DNA of 64,000 nt from Halichoerus grypus (GCF_964656455.1 NC_135725.1:47561688-47625687), one strand, 5' to 3'. Numbered from the stretch's first letter, positions 1-11,985 are shown. The notes: generated by a model not told the origin, from the sequence alone. Made by a program: numbers and translations.

Positions 1-1126
1 GTTTCCTGTTTTCCCACAATTAAAAAATAAAACAAAACAACTCTGTAATATCATTTGCATTGCATCTCCTCTGCTAGCCTTTCAGGAACGAGCACTGTGC
101 CTTATTTGTCTTCGCTTTGCCAGCCTGGCCCATTTCCGAACACATGGCAGGTGCCCTATAAATGCAAGAATGAATACCCTAACCCAGCATTTCCATTTCT
201 CAAACTTGGTATCCCACATTAGGAATTTCATGACAAAAATTGAAAGAAAGACAGAAAGGCAAAGAGAGAGAGACAGAGACAGAGACAGAGGAAGAGAGTC
301 AAATAAATTTGAGAAATCCTGGGTTTATAAAAGTTAAACATTTTTTAAAATACATTACTTCTCGGAGGCTTTACTATTCTAACATGCATTGTATTTCCCA
401 AACATTTTTGGCTACCAAATCCACTTTCCCTCTTCTGGAGTTTAGCAGGGCACGATTTGCAAAACTCAGCTCTTATCCAAACAAAAGAAATCCATACATT
501 CAGCAACGGTTCTTTAATGCTTTCTAAATTACAGTGTGTAATACCCCTTCAACAAAAACACCAAAAGATTCACAAGTACCCGATTTTCAACAATATTTCA
601 TACAATGGAATCCCGGCACAAGGAAACAGTGCAGACACCAGCCTTTGAGTGTGTTGTAACAGGATTTCACCTGGGTGGATACGAACCTGACTGATGTTAT
701 TTTACCCAAAGTACGCCAGCACAAAGGGCAAAAGAAAGAAAATGTTCAGCACAGTATTTTGTCAGAAAAAGGTGTCAGCATAGCAAACACAGTAATTACA
801 GCTCTGGTTTTAGACATGTACCGTATACTTGTCAAAGAGTTTTCACTCCTGGGGAGACAGTTTGAATTGATGGAATGCACCGAGAAAGGGGATTGTATGG
901 AACAGATCCCCGCAGGTGATGATCCTCTTACACTAGGTCTTCCTCCTGCCGCTTTTCCATCTTTCCTACCCCGCCTACCTTCCCGTGGTTGGTTTCCACC
1001 TCTCCTCCATTCTACTGTCTTATGCTCCTCAGAATACTGTATTTTGTCTGCCTTTTGTTGCATCAGGGCTGGTAGACATTGTTAAATCAACACATAGAAT
1101 ATTGCTTTGATCTAAGATAATATTAA
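1..1126. other. Unique AT-rich DNA, no gene recognised
   Basis: I see no repeat family or gene here apart from a purine-rich GA/CAGAGA stretch at about 240-300. Short open frames exist (for example 675-1085), but they have no domain, no sensible start context and no flanking splice signals that would make an exon. Confidence 0.6.
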
Positions 1127-1143
1127 AAATATACCACAACTAG

Positions 1144-1342
1144 GCGCGGCTGGGTAGCTCAGTCGGTTAAGCATCCGACTCTTGGTTTCCGCTCAGGTCA
1201 CGATCTCAGGGTCGGCGGATGGAGCCCCGCGTGGGGCTCCGTGCTCAGGGAGGGTCTGCTGAAGATTCTCTCCTTCTCCCTCTGGCCCACCCCCCCGGCT
1301 TGTGCTCTCTCTCTTTCTCTAAAATAAATAAATCTTTAAAAG
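1144..1342 (+). mobile_element. SINEC: Can-SINE (tRNA-Lys-derived), older copy
   Basis: The head is diverged, with extra changes in the A and B box area, and the tail is AAATAAATAAATCTTTAAAAG. A 17-bp TSD with one mismatch lies at 1127-1143 and 1343-1359 (core CACAACTAG). It is non-coding, mobilised in trans by L1. Confidence 0.93.
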
Positions 1343-1359
1343 AAATATATCACAACTAG

Positions 1360-1666
1360 TATAATGTGGGCACTGGCCAACCCGAGCTGAAGGTAGCCAG
1401 GGCTCTGGAGGTCTAGAAAGCTCTCCTACCTGTCAGGACTTAACCCACTAATTGCTGAATCAAGGGGAGGGGGTGGGGTGTCCCGAGGAAAGAGGCCAGG
1501 AATGTAGAAGGGGCACCAGAGGGGTCTACCTCTAGTACAAAACTGTATCAAACCTAGTCATACCAGTGCACGCTAGATACATGTCAGCCCTACACTCAGT
1601 AACTTTTTTCTGAGTACCTGCCGTGTACTAAGCATCTTGCCGGGCCCCATAGATAGGGCCAGGAGC
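1360..1666. other. Unique spacer between two SINEs
   Basis: Nothing recognisable. There is a G-rich patch near 1465-1480 (GGGGAGGGGGTGGGGTG) with runs of G that could form a quadruplex. Confidence 0.5.
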
Positions 1667-1681
1667 AAGATGTTTATTCTA

Positions 1682-1878
1682 AGGCACCTGGGTGGCTCAG
1701 TTGTTAAGCGTCTGCCTTCCGCTCAGGTCATGATCCCGGGGTCCTGGGATCGAGCCCCGCATCGGGCTCCCTGCTCGGCGGGAGGCCTGCTTCTCCCTCT
1801 CCCACTCCCCCTGCTTGTGTTCCCTCTCTCACTGTGTCTCTCTCTGTCAAATAAATAAATAAAATCTTTTTTTAAAAA
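1682..1878 (+). mobile_element. SINEC: Can-SINE, near consensus
   Basis: Complete copy with the GCACCTGGGTGGCTCAG head, a CTCTCCCACTCCCCCTGC body and an AATAAATAAATAAAATC tail. TSD AAGATGTTTATTCTA at 1667-1681 matches 1879-1893 with one change. Confidence 0.95.
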
Positions 1879-1893
1879 AAGATGTTTCTTCTA

Positions 1894-2390
1894 GTATCTA
1901 ATTCCCTAACATATTGAACACAAAGTGATCAAGAGGCAAATTAAAATGAAGTCATGATTATTTCTCTTTATCTAACTTAAACATCAACCCCAGTCTGTAA
2001 TTAGGTTTTAGGCAATGGATAAAAGGGGGAAATAAGGGAAAAGGAGGTTAAATTTGGGAGTGGGAGTAAAACAAAACTGCACTCATCAAGACCAGCTGCT
2101 GTGCTGGGACATCATGGAATGTTTTGGTTTCCTTGTCTTCTGAAGGCACGTCTTCACTTTTGGAAACTTCTCTCCTAAACACTTTTTCTTAGCAATTTTC
2201 CATTGAATATTCAATTTATATAGGCATGGGAAGTGTGGGGGAAATGATTCTTGAGTATGTCTTGAATTCAAAAAGAAAATTAATGCTACAAGAGAGTGTC
2301 TTTCTTTCCTAATGAAAAAAAGAAATGAATTTGTTTGTATCCTGTTTGTTCCAAAGTCACAAAAACATGGTTATTGCTTATATAAAATAT
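1894..2390. other. Unique AT-rich DNA
   Basis: No repeat, RNA gene or exon recognised. The short minus-strand frame 2086-2271 has no supporting feature. Confidence 0.5.
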
Positions 2391-2401
2391 AACGATGATC
2401 C

Positions 2402-2502
2402 CTTTTTTTCTTTTCAAGTTTTTATTTCAATTCTAGTCAGTTAATATATATGGTAAGATTGGTTTCAGATGTAGAATTTAGCGATTCATCACTTGCACAT
2501 AA
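2402..2502 (-). mobile_element. L1 3' end, severely 5'-truncated
   Basis: Starts with a T-rich tract, then reads the antisense of the carnivore L1 3' UTR (CTAGTCAGTTAATATATATG, then GATTCATCACTTGCACATAA). TSD AACGATGATCC (2391-2401) matches AATGATGATCC (2503-2513). Confidence 0.8.
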
Positions 2503-2513
2503 AATGATGATCC

Positions 2514-3334
2514 TTTCAAAATCTGTTTTTATCATCTGAAATACAAATCGAAATTTATCCCACTGACTCTCACAATATAATGCTCGAGTTGGAATCACAA
2601 TCCCTATTGCGGTGGAGAAGCTGAAGAGAAACTAACTTAGGTAGCGTGGCTAAGATAACACAGGGGAAGTGGCAAAGTCAGCATTTGAGCTCATAAGGCT
2701 CCAGGTTGAAGGAACTACCAACAAGTTCACCTTTGCTAACAAATTAACCCCATTTCCTTAAGGTCTCTGAAATCAATACTCAGCACCATCTTACATCATC
2801 ACTAATTGAACAAATCAACAGAAGAAAAAAAGTTGAGATGGCATATTCACAGAAACAAGTCACTATATAACTATCCCATCACTAGACACTATTCATCTGA
2901 ATTGATTTTAAAGTTGAAATGGGTTCTAACATGTATAAAACACATGTCAGGGCTAGTATGACTCATTATATGTTGCGTTTCTAGCATCAGAATGAACTTT
3001 ATTGTCTAATGGGAGTTGAAAACAATCTAGACCTTTTCATCCAAAACAATACACCCCCCAAACAGATATATGTACAGCCCCAACACAAGACTCCATTCTG
3101 TTTGTCTGCTGTTACTTTTCCTTAAGAACTAGTGGGTGATCTATGGATGTGCATATAAGTATTTGCTCTTGGGTTAAAAAATGGACTGTCTGTGCAGAGC
3201 AGGTTTATCCTCTGTTCTCTCCAATGAATAGTCTGTTCACTCTTCTCCCTCCACAGATCACTTTAAACTATTTCCCATGAGAAATGTGACATAAGACAGA
3301 ATAGGAAATAAAAGCAGGATATAGAGGAAAAATA
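2514..3334. other. Unique DNA, nothing recognised
   Basis: AT-rich sequence with no repeat family, gene or splice pair that I can support. Confidence 0.5.
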
Positions 3335-3350
3335 GAAAATGAAAACTTTT

Positions 3351-3540
3351 TTAAAAAAGATTTTATTTATTTATTTATTTGAGAGAGAGAGAGAGGGCAA
3401 GCATGAGGAGGGGGAGGGGCAGAGGGAGAAGCAGACTCCCCACTGAGCAAGGAGCCTGATCCAAGCTCCATCCCAGGACCCTGAGATCATGACCTGAGCT
3501 GAAGGCAGACCCTTAAATGACTGAGCCACCCAGGCGTCTG
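3351..3540 (-). mobile_element. SINEC: Can-SINE, antisense
   Basis: Begins TTAAAAAAGATTTTATTTATT, continues through the GA-rich tract, and ends GAGCCACCCAGGCGTCTG. A degenerate A-rich TSD lies at 3335-3350 and 3541-3556. Confidence 0.93.
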
Positions 3541-3579
3541 GAAAATAAAAATTTTTATGAGAATGAGAAAATATTTTTA

Positions 3580-3632
3580 AAGTGTGTGTATGTGTGTGTG
3601 TATGTGTGAGTGTGTGAGTGTGTATGCATGCA
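3580..3632. repeat. Imperfect (GT)n microsatellite
   Basis: Interrupted alternating GT with TATG, TGAG and TGCATG variants just after the SINE. The minus-strand frame that translates it as a THTH run is an artefact. Confidence 0.85.
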
Positions 3633-4954
3633 TACAGTTTGTATAACGGGCATCCAGTTTTCACTCTGGTGTAAAAAGATCTAAGAAGATAAGAAGAGAG
3701 AATAGTAGGATCAGCAAGATGAGCGACATTTATAAAACAACAAGGGGTATGGACTTGTTCTCTGAATCCCAGAATTCATGACACTTGAGAAAGGACCAAA
3801 GAAATGATATTTGTGGATAAAATCAGGAATAAATACACAAGTGTGATAATAATAATTATAATATGTAAAACTCACCAGTTTTCAAAAAAATTAAAATAAT
3901 GTGTTTATTTTAACCATAGTTTGCTCTCTCTTTTCAAATGCTGAACACCATGGAGTGTCATTATGACAATTGAAAGTTTTGGTAACCTGCATGGCCATAA
4001 GTGTTTGTTAGTGAGTTCTAGTTAACAGAATGCTACATAAATGCAAGTTGCTAAATACTAGGTAAATCTCTTTTATTGTGTTCTTTAAGATGGAAAGATA
4101 TTTTTCTTTATATGGAGGGTTGTAAACTTTCGAAAGCTTAAAAACTTCAGTAGGTGCAGCCTGAAAAATGAGGTAGATTTAAAAGTGATTTACTTGGATT
4201 TATAATTGTAAAGTGGGCTCTAATGGAACCTAGATATATTTGGGGCAGATTTCTAGTTTTAGGAATAACAACAGGATACCATCAAGGGAGGCGAAGCAAA
4301 GAGCCTGAAAGTATCCTCTAGCTCCTTGTAACATTTCTTATTTTCTCATATTTAAGCTCTTGAAATTGATATATACTAATCTGATTATGTATAAATACTC
4401 ATCATGTTTCTAAAAGAATTAAGGAGAAAGCTGGTTATATTGATTAAATTATATACATTTTTTATAGGAACAACTTTTTTGCCTTGGCCCGTAGTTAAAG
4501 ATGTGAAGAAAAAGTGAGTTTCTGAAATCAAATCCTCCTAACCAAATTATTTCTAATTTTCTCATTTTATTTAAGTGCATCTGAGCAATAAAAAATGAAA
4601 ATAATTATTGATACATAATGAATTAGTGATTTTTTTGGTACCTTTCCTCAATATCTTGGAATTAGTATGTCTAAGGTTTGCTCAAGTCATATTAAATCAC
4701 TGACAGTATTAGTTAACCAACTCAATACATTCCTTACTTGTTAAGATATTGCTGTCTTTGGCATTTAGGAAAGTACAGCTTGCTGAGATATGACATCATT
4801 CTTTTCCTGGGCTGGCATACAACTGCTGGTTTGCTAAGCTAAGTGCCTCTTCAGAAATCTGTTCTTCTCATAATTTGCCTTGTCAGCTTATTTTAAATAA
4901 AATCTTTTAAGACACACTTACAGTAGAAGTTCAATGTTAAAGAGCTCGAATCCT
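3633..4954. other. Unique AT-rich DNA
   Basis: No repeat family or gene recognised over about 1.3 kb. It is mostly AT-rich, without microsatellites. Confidence 0.5.
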
Positions 4955-5185
4955 CTAATCGTGGAAAATTGGAGATGGAAAGGGCCCAAGCGGGCTATCC
5001 AAACGCCATACCCTTACCAAAATGGGATTGCTCTATAGAGAATATTATTTGCCTCTATTTCTTCATGTATTGAAATCTTTTAGAAATTATCCAAGATTCC
5101 AACAGCTCTCATAATTGGGATGTTTTCCCACTTTCTTTTCTGCTGTTCAGGTATAGCTTTTATCATATGCAGTCAAAATATCACT
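4955..5185 (-). mobile_element. CR1/L3-like LINE fragment
   Basis: The order of blocks resembles the antisense of mammalian CR1/L3 3' ends: a 'GGAGATGGAAAGGGCCCAAG' block, then 'CCAACAGCTCTCATAATTGG'. Highly diverged; ends are estimates. Confidence 0.45.
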
Positions 5186-6255
5186 TCATATTTGTATGGC
5201 ATATGTCCTTTCTTCTCCTGCTGTCGTTTTGAGCTATGAGAGGAGGGAATGAGGGGAGTGCCTAGCTTCTCAATGACCAAGTAAGAGAACGGAAGAAAGC
5301 CCAAGGAGCGTACCCGGAAATGGGACTTAAAAGCAAATCTGCTTAAATAGGATTGCGTTTCTCATTACGTTGTTCAGGATTTATCTCTTTACCGCCACCA
5401 ACATTCAAGCCACCTCTCCTCCCCAAATCTGGAACATAACATTTTTTTCCTTCAGAAAATCAGAATTAGAAACGCAGGAACTAGTATGGCACTGCCATCC
5501 ACAGAGGTGGGCTATTCCTGAGAAACATAAAAGAGGGTAGTCAGGATAAGAGGTACCAACTTTCCTTAGAGCCATAGATAAGGTAAAAGACAAAGGACAA
5601 GGAAACAGAACCAAAGATCAGAGGGAAGTAGAGTGGGTGCTCCCGTTGGTAGACCAAATGGAATCCCACAGATAAGAACTATCCATGAGTAGTTAATTAC
5701 TCACTGGGCATCTGACATGGCTGCCCCGTACTAAGCAATGGTTAAGAATACAGAAACATAAGCTAGGACCCTTCAATAACTTCACTTCTAGGTGGTGGAC
5801 ACACTTAACCTAGGTAAACAATGGTTGACAGTTTTCTTTAATGTTAAAGATCTTAAGAGTCAGAGGAGTTTAGTGAAGTGAGCAATCAAAGAACACTGGT
5901 GGCCTTTGGGAGCAGGTTAGATTTCCACTTGGCTTTGTTCCCAGACACTTCTTTCTGTCACCAGTGATAATACTTATTTGCTCTTTGGGCCCTTGTCATT
6001 TCAGTCAAATATGCAAAGAGTGATTTCTCTGGAATAGCTGAGATTTTAAAGGGTGATTTCAAGGAGAAAAATCAATGTAGGTTATAGCACAATTAGATTG
6101 CTAGCTGCTACAAAATTCTCATTGTAATTTCTTTTCTAACTTCCTCTTTATTCACTGTAGAGGGAAAAAGTACAGAGAGAGATGATTTGAATACAAAAAT
6201 ATACCATGGTATGAAACTATTTGCTAATGAATTTGGTTTACTTAATTCTTTGGAA
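5186..6255. other. Unique DNA
   Basis: No gene or repeat recognised. The minus-strand frame 5405-5614 has no domain. Confidence 0.5.
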
Positions 6256-6259
6256 TAGA

Positions 6260-6390
6260 ATCAGAGAAATAATTTTATTTAATCTTCTCATTTTACAAAT
6301 GAGGAAATAAAGACCGATGAGATGCATTGAGTTACCCAGGGTCACATAGCTAAAAACTGATAAGGCCCCAAGTCTCCAGGCTCGGTGTAC
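6260..6390 (-). repeat. MIR fragment
   Basis: Contains the antisense MIR core: CATTTTACAAATGAGGAAAT followed by GGGTCACATAGCTA. Confidence 0.75.
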
Positions 6391-6484
6391 GCTGTACTGT
6401 TTCTAGTCGCAATATTTTCGTACTTAAAATGATACAATTCACACGGAGTAATAATCAACAGATTTGGAAATTTCAGTTTCTGTT

Positions 6485-6590
6485 ATGGTAGAAAGTGCTT
6501 AACTTGGAGCCAAACAGCCTTGAGCTGGAATCCTGTTTAGCTCAGCTCTCATTAGTTATAGGACCTTGACAAGTTCATCTATTCACTTGC
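6485..6590 (+). repeat. MIR fragment
   Basis: Sense MIR: an AACTTGGAGCC...GGAATCCTG block, then TTAGTTATAGGACCTTGACA, the degraded 'GTGACCTTGGGCAA' region. Confidence 0.65.
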
Positions 6591-6834
6591 CAGATGACTA
6601 CTGGGCACTTACTATACAGCTCAGCTACTTTTTTCTTTTTTTCTTTTTTTTACATACTGGGGATAAGTAGCAAACAAAAGCTTACATTCTGTTTAAGGGA
6701 GAATAACTAGAAACAGATAAACATTCAAGATATCTAGTGGGCTGAATCTAAGAGGAAAAATAAAACTGGTTCAGGGGTCAGAGAATGATAGAAAGTTTTA
6801 TAAAGGGTATTAGGAAAGGTCTCTCTGATAAAAA

Positions 6835-7065
6835 TGGCTAATATTTACAGAGTTCTCAGTATGTGCTGAGTGCTTTACATGGAATGGTCGTTAAATGCTC
6901 ACATTATGCTATGAATTTGGGCCTATTATTAGCTCCTCTTTATAGATGAGGAAATGAAGTCTCCTAGAGGTTAAGTGAGTAGCTCCAGGCTGTCCAGAGT
7001 TTTAGTCCAGTTCCTCGGTCTTTGGGGTGTCCTCTAACCATTACTTTATGCTGCCTTTCTAGTAG
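6835..7065 (-). repeat. MIR copy, long
   Basis: Antisense MIR over nearly full length: GTGCTGAGTGCTTTACATG, a TTTATAGATGAGGAAATGA core and AGAGGTTAAGTGAGTAGC. Confidence 0.78.
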
Positions 7066-7864
7066 GTTAACAATAGAGCACAGTTCTGAGTTACACTTCC
7101 CCGGCCTATATTGGACTCATTTGAGAACCATAATATATAGTATCTACTTAAAGCATAGCCCTGTGTCTCTCACAAGGTAGGTTTTATAAGTCAGAATTTT
7201 GGGGCTCCTGGGCAGCCTCCTGTTCCCTGCACCTCCTGCCTGCCCCACGATAAAACTCTTCAGGTTCTGCACTTGGGTTCTCTCTTCGTTCTTAGTACTT
7301 CTGCCAGTTCCCTGCTTAATGACTCTGAATCATCCTTTCTAATTTTCAGGCTTGTGCCTCAAAATATCAGGAATTGACTAAGGCTTCTTAGGTACAATCT
7401 CAATCAAAGTGTTTTGTATTTTACTCTCAAATATTTTTTTAAAAAGTGCAGAGTAGAGGTCAATGGAACCATCCTCTGAGCTGGAAGAAGGAGACGTTGG
7501 ACTGTGACAGCTCAAAACCTTCAGTGAAGGCACCTGGGGATGGAGGAGACCAGTTACATCCAAAGAGCTGGCTGATTATTTACTAGGAATCTTCTCTGAG
7601 GCTCACTCCGAGGTTTGGTACTCCGTTCTCTTTATGGAGCTTCTTCTTGAATTGCCTTCAATGACAAATATTAGTAGACTAAAGGGAAGAAATTTTTAAA
7701 TAGCTGCCCAAATATACAATTCAGTGCAATGTAACTCATCCACTGGTGATCGATAATATAGACTGTATGTCTCTCTACCCGTGACACGCCTATAAAGCAA
7801 GAACAGACCAGGCAAGTAGCTCTCTAGCCAGTAGCATGTGAGCAATACATGGGAAGCTGGTGGA
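7066..7864. other. Unique DNA
   Basis: No repeat or gene recognised. The minus frame 7378-7563 lacks homology I know. Confidence 0.5.
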
Positions 7865-7867
7865 TCA

Positions 7868-7990
7868 TGGAAGGCTTCTCTGAGATCCTTAGATCCCGAG
7901 CTCCTTGGAGTAGAGATGTTGTGTTATTCATTTTTGTATTCTCAGTGCTAACCATAGTGCCTACCATAGAGGAGGTTGTTCTCTATGGCT
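7868..7990 (+). repeat. L2 3' end
   Basis: Sense L2 tail: GAGCTCCTTGGAGTAGAGAT, then CAGTGCTAACCATAGTGCCT. Confidence 0.65.
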
Positions 7991-8527
7991 TGTAGAATGA
8001 CTTGCCTTTGTTGAAACACAATAAGGAAATAAGACAGTAAGAAGAGGGTGGTGCAAGTTCAAATAAGAGAACCCGAACTGATAGATGGGTGAAAAGACAA
8101 GACCAGAAAGCGAAAGGAAGTGAGACTTGAGGTTAGTGGTTTAGATAAGTGAGGAGAGCTGACGGAGCAAAGTGGGAGTTATGAGGTAAATGAGGTCCTT
8201 GGCTTCGAAAGGGCCAAAAGTTTCCACCCCTGCAGAGGCTGGAGGTGGGTGCTGGGTTGAAGGGCACCGCACAAAGGGGCTGGACACTAGCTCAAGACAG
8301 TAGGTTGCTTGGGTGTTTGTTTTTACCAGCTCTAAGCAGGGGGATTTAAGATAATTTCTTGTGGAAAGGATCATATGACAATATAAAAAGGGAATTTGGA
8401 AAAAGAATTGTACAAAGTCATTGAAATCCAGCCATTATCCTAATTCTCAATTTCTATCATTCCTGTATCCTGAACAACTGTAGGATAAAAAGTTTTTAAC
8501 CTAACGCCAGTGCCTACCAGGGTAACT

Positions 8528-8546
8528 ATGATGATGATGATGATGA
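8528..8546 (+). repeat. (ATG)n short tandem repeat
   Basis: Six uninterrupted ATG units immediately before a MIR. Confidence 0.85.
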
Positions 8547-8554
8547 CAATGAAA

Positions 8555-8800
8555 ATGACAATGGTTAACATTATTGAGCACTTAAATACCTGACACTGTT
8601 CAGTGTCATTTAATTCTCATATTATTTCATTTAGTTCTTCTAATAACTCTCTAAGGAAGATACTATTCATATTCCTCTTTTACACGTAATGAAACTAAGC
8701 CACAGAGAGATGAGCTTGTCCAAGGTTGCCCAGCTAATAACTAATGAATTTGGACTCTGGTTCCAGAGTCCATGCTCTTAACCCTTGTGCCATGATTTTT
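8555..8800 (-). repeat. MIR copy
   Basis: Antisense MIR: ATTGAGCACTTAAATACC, CTTTTACACGTAATGAAACT, CAAGGTTGCCCAGCTAATAA. Confidence 0.75.
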
Positions 8801-9409
8801 ACTTGAGCTCAGATCCAGGTGGGGTCTGAGAGTAGTGTTGATGACTTAGGGTGAGCTCCCAGAATGTCTGGGGTAAACCCAGGGCAAGTAGGTATTGATC
8901 CCACTTCACTCTGCTTCCAAATCCCTCCCACATTTGCTTTGTTTATAGAAGCGAGTTTTCTTACAACCCCTCATCATTATCGTGAGGAACTTAATTTAAT
9001 AATTATGAAAAACTAATGGTAAAATTGGGGACAATATGGGAAATCTGAATATAGACTAGGTATGAGATGATAAGAAATTGTTCATTATTTTAAGAGTGAT
9101 AATAGTATGTAAGAAAATATGTTTAATTTTTAGAGATGCATACTGAAACATTTAGAGGCTAAAGGCCTTGGTGTCTGGGGCAAAGAGAAAATAGATGAAG
9201 AAAATATGGTAAAATGTGAGGTGACGGATAGGTAGGACTTTAATATTCTCTCTTCTTTGTCGTATGTTAAAACTTTTAATAATAAAGTTAAAATAAATGT
9301 AATATTATGTTCCCTGACTTGGATACTATCACACTTTTTCAATTCTTATAGTAATAGCACACAGTTTCCAGATATAGTGACTATAATTACATCTACTTCC
9401 AAACTGTTT

Positions 9410-9611
9410 AAAAAAAAAAAAAGATTTTATTTATTTGAGAGCGAGCGAGCGAGCGAGCGAGAGAGAGAGCATGAGCTGAGGGGAGGGGCAGAGGGAGAAG
9501 CAGGCTCCCCTCTGAACAGGGAGCCCAACTCGGCGCTCGATCCCAGGACCCTGGGATCATGACCTGAGCCAAAGGCAGACGCTTAACTGTCTGAGCCACC
9601 CAGGCGCCCCA
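9410..9611 (-). mobile_element. SINEC: Can-SINE with (GAGC)n array
   Basis: Full-length antisense copy ending CACCCAGGCGCCCC. The GA-rich tract contains five GAGC units (about 9438-9462). The 16-bp TSD TACTTCCAAACTGTTT (9394-9409) recurs at 9612-9627 with one change. Confidence 0.95.
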
Positions 9612-9639
9612 TACTTCCAGACTGTTTTTTAAGACTCAG

Positions 9640-9718
9640 GAGATAATGTATACAAATCACGCAGCACATTGCCTGAAACGTAGCACACAGTAAGTATTAA
9701 ATATTTTTAGCAGCAGTC
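9640..9718 (+). repeat. MIR tail, separated by the SINE
   Basis: Reads ATTGCCTGAAACGTAGCACA then CAGTAAGTATTAAATA, the degraded MIR 3' end 'CCTGGCACATAGTAAG'. The SINE at 9410-9611 inserted just upstream. Confidence 0.6.
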
Positions 9719-9719
9719 A

Positions 9720-10510
9720 AAATAAAAAAAAATTTATGCTCAACTTCATGAAGAGTCTCCACACTGCAGTTGGAAGAAGTCACCACCTTAAGGCCAAGCT
9801 ACGCAGTATAGCTTCATTTTCCTCTTTCACCCCTCAAGCAGAGACATCTTGTGGGTCTTTCTCTCAAACCAAATGGAAGTTGGTTTTTCTTTCCACAGCA
9901 ATGTTCATTCTTTTGATTCGAGAGTAAGAAGGCCATTGGACAATTTCTGAACTGTGAATAAGCAAATACAAAGGAGATGATAAAAGCTGGGTTTGTTGAG
10001 CAGGCCTTGCTCATTCCAGAATGATGACACACGTTTGGGTTAAGGAAAATGAAGACGCGAAAGTAGTTGTGCTGACATTTCATCCCATTCCTTCAGCTGC
10101 GGTGAATAATGCCCAGACTTCTGGATTCAGGGAACTGCTCTCTCTCTTTAAGGAGAATGCTCCTTTCAGAGGTGTGCCTTTAAGGGAATTGAAAAGGACC
10201 CTGAAGAGAAAGCATGCCATTCATGCCCCCTCTCTCCCTCCTCAGTGAGTCTAAAGGCAGGGCTTTCATCTTCTCATCTCCCAGCTTAGGTCCCCTTTCG
10301 TTTGTGATGCCCTGTTAGGTTGCTTTGTTTTGGTTTCTCTGGGAGGCCTGCCAACCCCATCCTCAGAGAAGGTTCGAAATGATTGAGATCAAATGTTTTG
10401 AGACAGTGTAACATTCCCTTTTCTTCCCCGAGCTTTTCTTTGTTTAGCTCCATGCCCTGTTTTGTCTTAAATCTTCTCTTCCTTATGTAGTGCCTCTGCA
10501 GCCGAAGAGA
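9720..10510. other. Unique DNA, possible regulatory block
   Basis: Repeat-free in my reading. Around 9935-10070 it carries CCATTGGACAA (CCAAT-box-like), ACAAAGGAGATGATAAAAG and CATTCCAGAATG (TEAD-type CATTCC), a density often seen in enhancers, but none is diagnostic. A 75-codon frame from 10021 to 10248 has no domain I recognise. Confidence 0.3.
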
Positions 10511-10514
10511 TTGC

Positions 10515-10780
10515 TAGGTCACAGAATCATATACTTTCAAGTGATCCTAAAAGTCATCAGATCTGACTAGCTAATATAGGAATTTCTTTTACAACAACTC
10601 CAACCCATGCTTATATTAAAATATGACTTGTACACACTTCATAAAAGAGAATTCATTACCACACAAGGTGCTAATTTAATTTTTGAGTTTTTCCTTATGA
10701 ATTTGGAACTGTAACCAGCTTAGTTCTCACTATCGAGTTGCACAGAATGTCTATGTGATAGGAAGCTATCACATTCCCTT
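10515..10780 (-). mobile_element. CR1/L3-like LINE fragment
   Basis: Antisense CR1/L3 3' end: CACAGAATCATATACTTTCA, AAAGTCATCAGATCTGACTA, ACAACAACTCCAACCCATGC, then TTTTTCCTTATGAATTTGGA. The block order matches the family although identity is low. Confidence 0.6.
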
Positions 10781-10828
10781 CTCTCCTACTTGTCTTCTCC
10801 TTTTTCAGATTAAGAATCCTATTTTCTA

Positions 10829-11018
10829 GGGGTGCCTGGGTGACTTGGTTAAGCATCTGGCTCTTGATTTTGGCTCAGGTCATGATCTCAGAGTCGTGAG
10901 ATCGAGCCCCGAGTCGGATTCCATGCTAAGTGTGGACCCTGGTTAGGATTATCTCTCTCCTTCTGTGCTCCCTGCCACCCACCCACCCCCGTCATCGTGT
11001 GTGCACTCTCTCAAAAAG
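10829..11018 (+). mobile_element. SINEC: Can-SINE, older copy with lost tail
   Basis: Head GGGTGCCTGGGTGACTTGG; the 3' end stops at CTCTCTCAAAA without the AATAAA tail. 16-bp TSD AGAATCCTATTTTCTA at 10813-10828 and 11019-11034, one mismatch. Confidence 0.92.
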
Positions 11019-11102
11019 AGAATCCCATTTTCTAAGCATGAAGGAGACCCTAAGATGTAAAAGTAGAAGGTAGTCATAAAAACATACAGACAGATGGACT
11101 TC

Positions 11103-11178
11103 ACAGAATTCATTCATTCATTCAACAAATAGCCCGCAGTATGGGCCAGGCACTGCACTAAATTCTGGGTATATATTA
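11103..11178 (-). repeat. L2 3' end, first part (split by LTR)
   Basis: Antisense L2: TTCATTCATTCATTCAACAA then GGGCCAGGCACTGCACTAAA. It continues beyond the LTR at about 11525. Confidence 0.72.
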
Positions 11179-11523
11179 TGTTATATACTGAATGTTTGTG
11201 TTCCCCCAAAATTCATATGTTGAAATCCTAACCCCCAATGTTGATAGTATGAGGAGATGGGGCCTTGGGGAGGTTATTAGTGGAGCCCTCATGAATGGCT
11301 TTAGTGCCCCAGAGAGCTCCCTCAGCACTTCAGCCATGTGGAGACACAGCAAGTAGACTGGTCATCTACTAACAGGAAGAGGGTTCTCACCAGACTCCAA
11401 AACTGCAAGCACCTTGATCTTGGACTTCCCAGCCTCCAGAGCTCTAAGAAATAAATCTCTGTTGTTTAAAAGCCACCCAGTTTATGGTATTTTGTTATAG
11501 CAGCCCAGATGGGGGCTAAGACA
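11179..11523 (+). mobile_element. ERVL-MaLR solo LTR (MLT1/MST type)
   Basis: Ancient endogenous retrovirus-like LTR, no internal genes. Starts TGTTATATACTGAATG, has AATTCATATGTTGAAATCCT near the 5' end, CTCCAGAGCTCTAAGAAATA with an AATAAA signal, and ends GGTATTTTGTTATAGCAGCC...CTAAGACA. These blocks fit the MaLR LTR consensus in order. It sits inside an L2. Confidence 0.85.
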
Positions 11524-11524
11524 C

Positions 11525-11985
11525 ATAATAAGACACCAAATACTGTCCTCACAGAGTTTGCTACCTTGCAAGACATACAGACATAAGAAAGATAATTAAC
11601 CAAAGGCAACTACAGGGTAAAACAAGAGTGTGTAATGGGCATTTTTCCTACGTGGGTGGTCAGGAAGTATCCCAGAAAAGAAATATCTGATGTGAGAATT
11701 GAAAAAAGGCAAGAATTGGCCAGGCAAGAAAGTGTGTTTGTGGAGGAGACAGGGCAGGGCAGAGGGGGTGAGGGTAGAGGCATGGGGGAAGGTCCAGGCT
11801 GGGGAGACAGTACTTGCCACAGTTCTGAAGTGGGGAGGAGCCTGATGCACCCAAGGGATGGAAACATGAGTGACTAGAACTCTGTGAGCAAAGGGGGAAA
11901 TCTTACAAGATGAGGCAGGGTCTTACAGGGTTTAGGGCTTTATTCTGAGAGTAATAAGAAACCAGGGGATGATTTTAAGCTGGGA
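11525..11985 (-). repeat. L2, second part
   Basis: Continues the L2 interrupted at 11178: CTGTCCTCACAGAGTTTGCT, then a purine-rich stretch and GATTTTAAGCTGGGA. The many small frames at 11596-11877 lie in this repeat. Confidence 0.6.

Noticed and set aside
675..1085. 136-codon plus-strand frame
   Set aside because: Initiation would be at TGG-adjacent sequence with no strong context, no domain is visible, and the overlapping antisense frame is equally open, as expected from composition.
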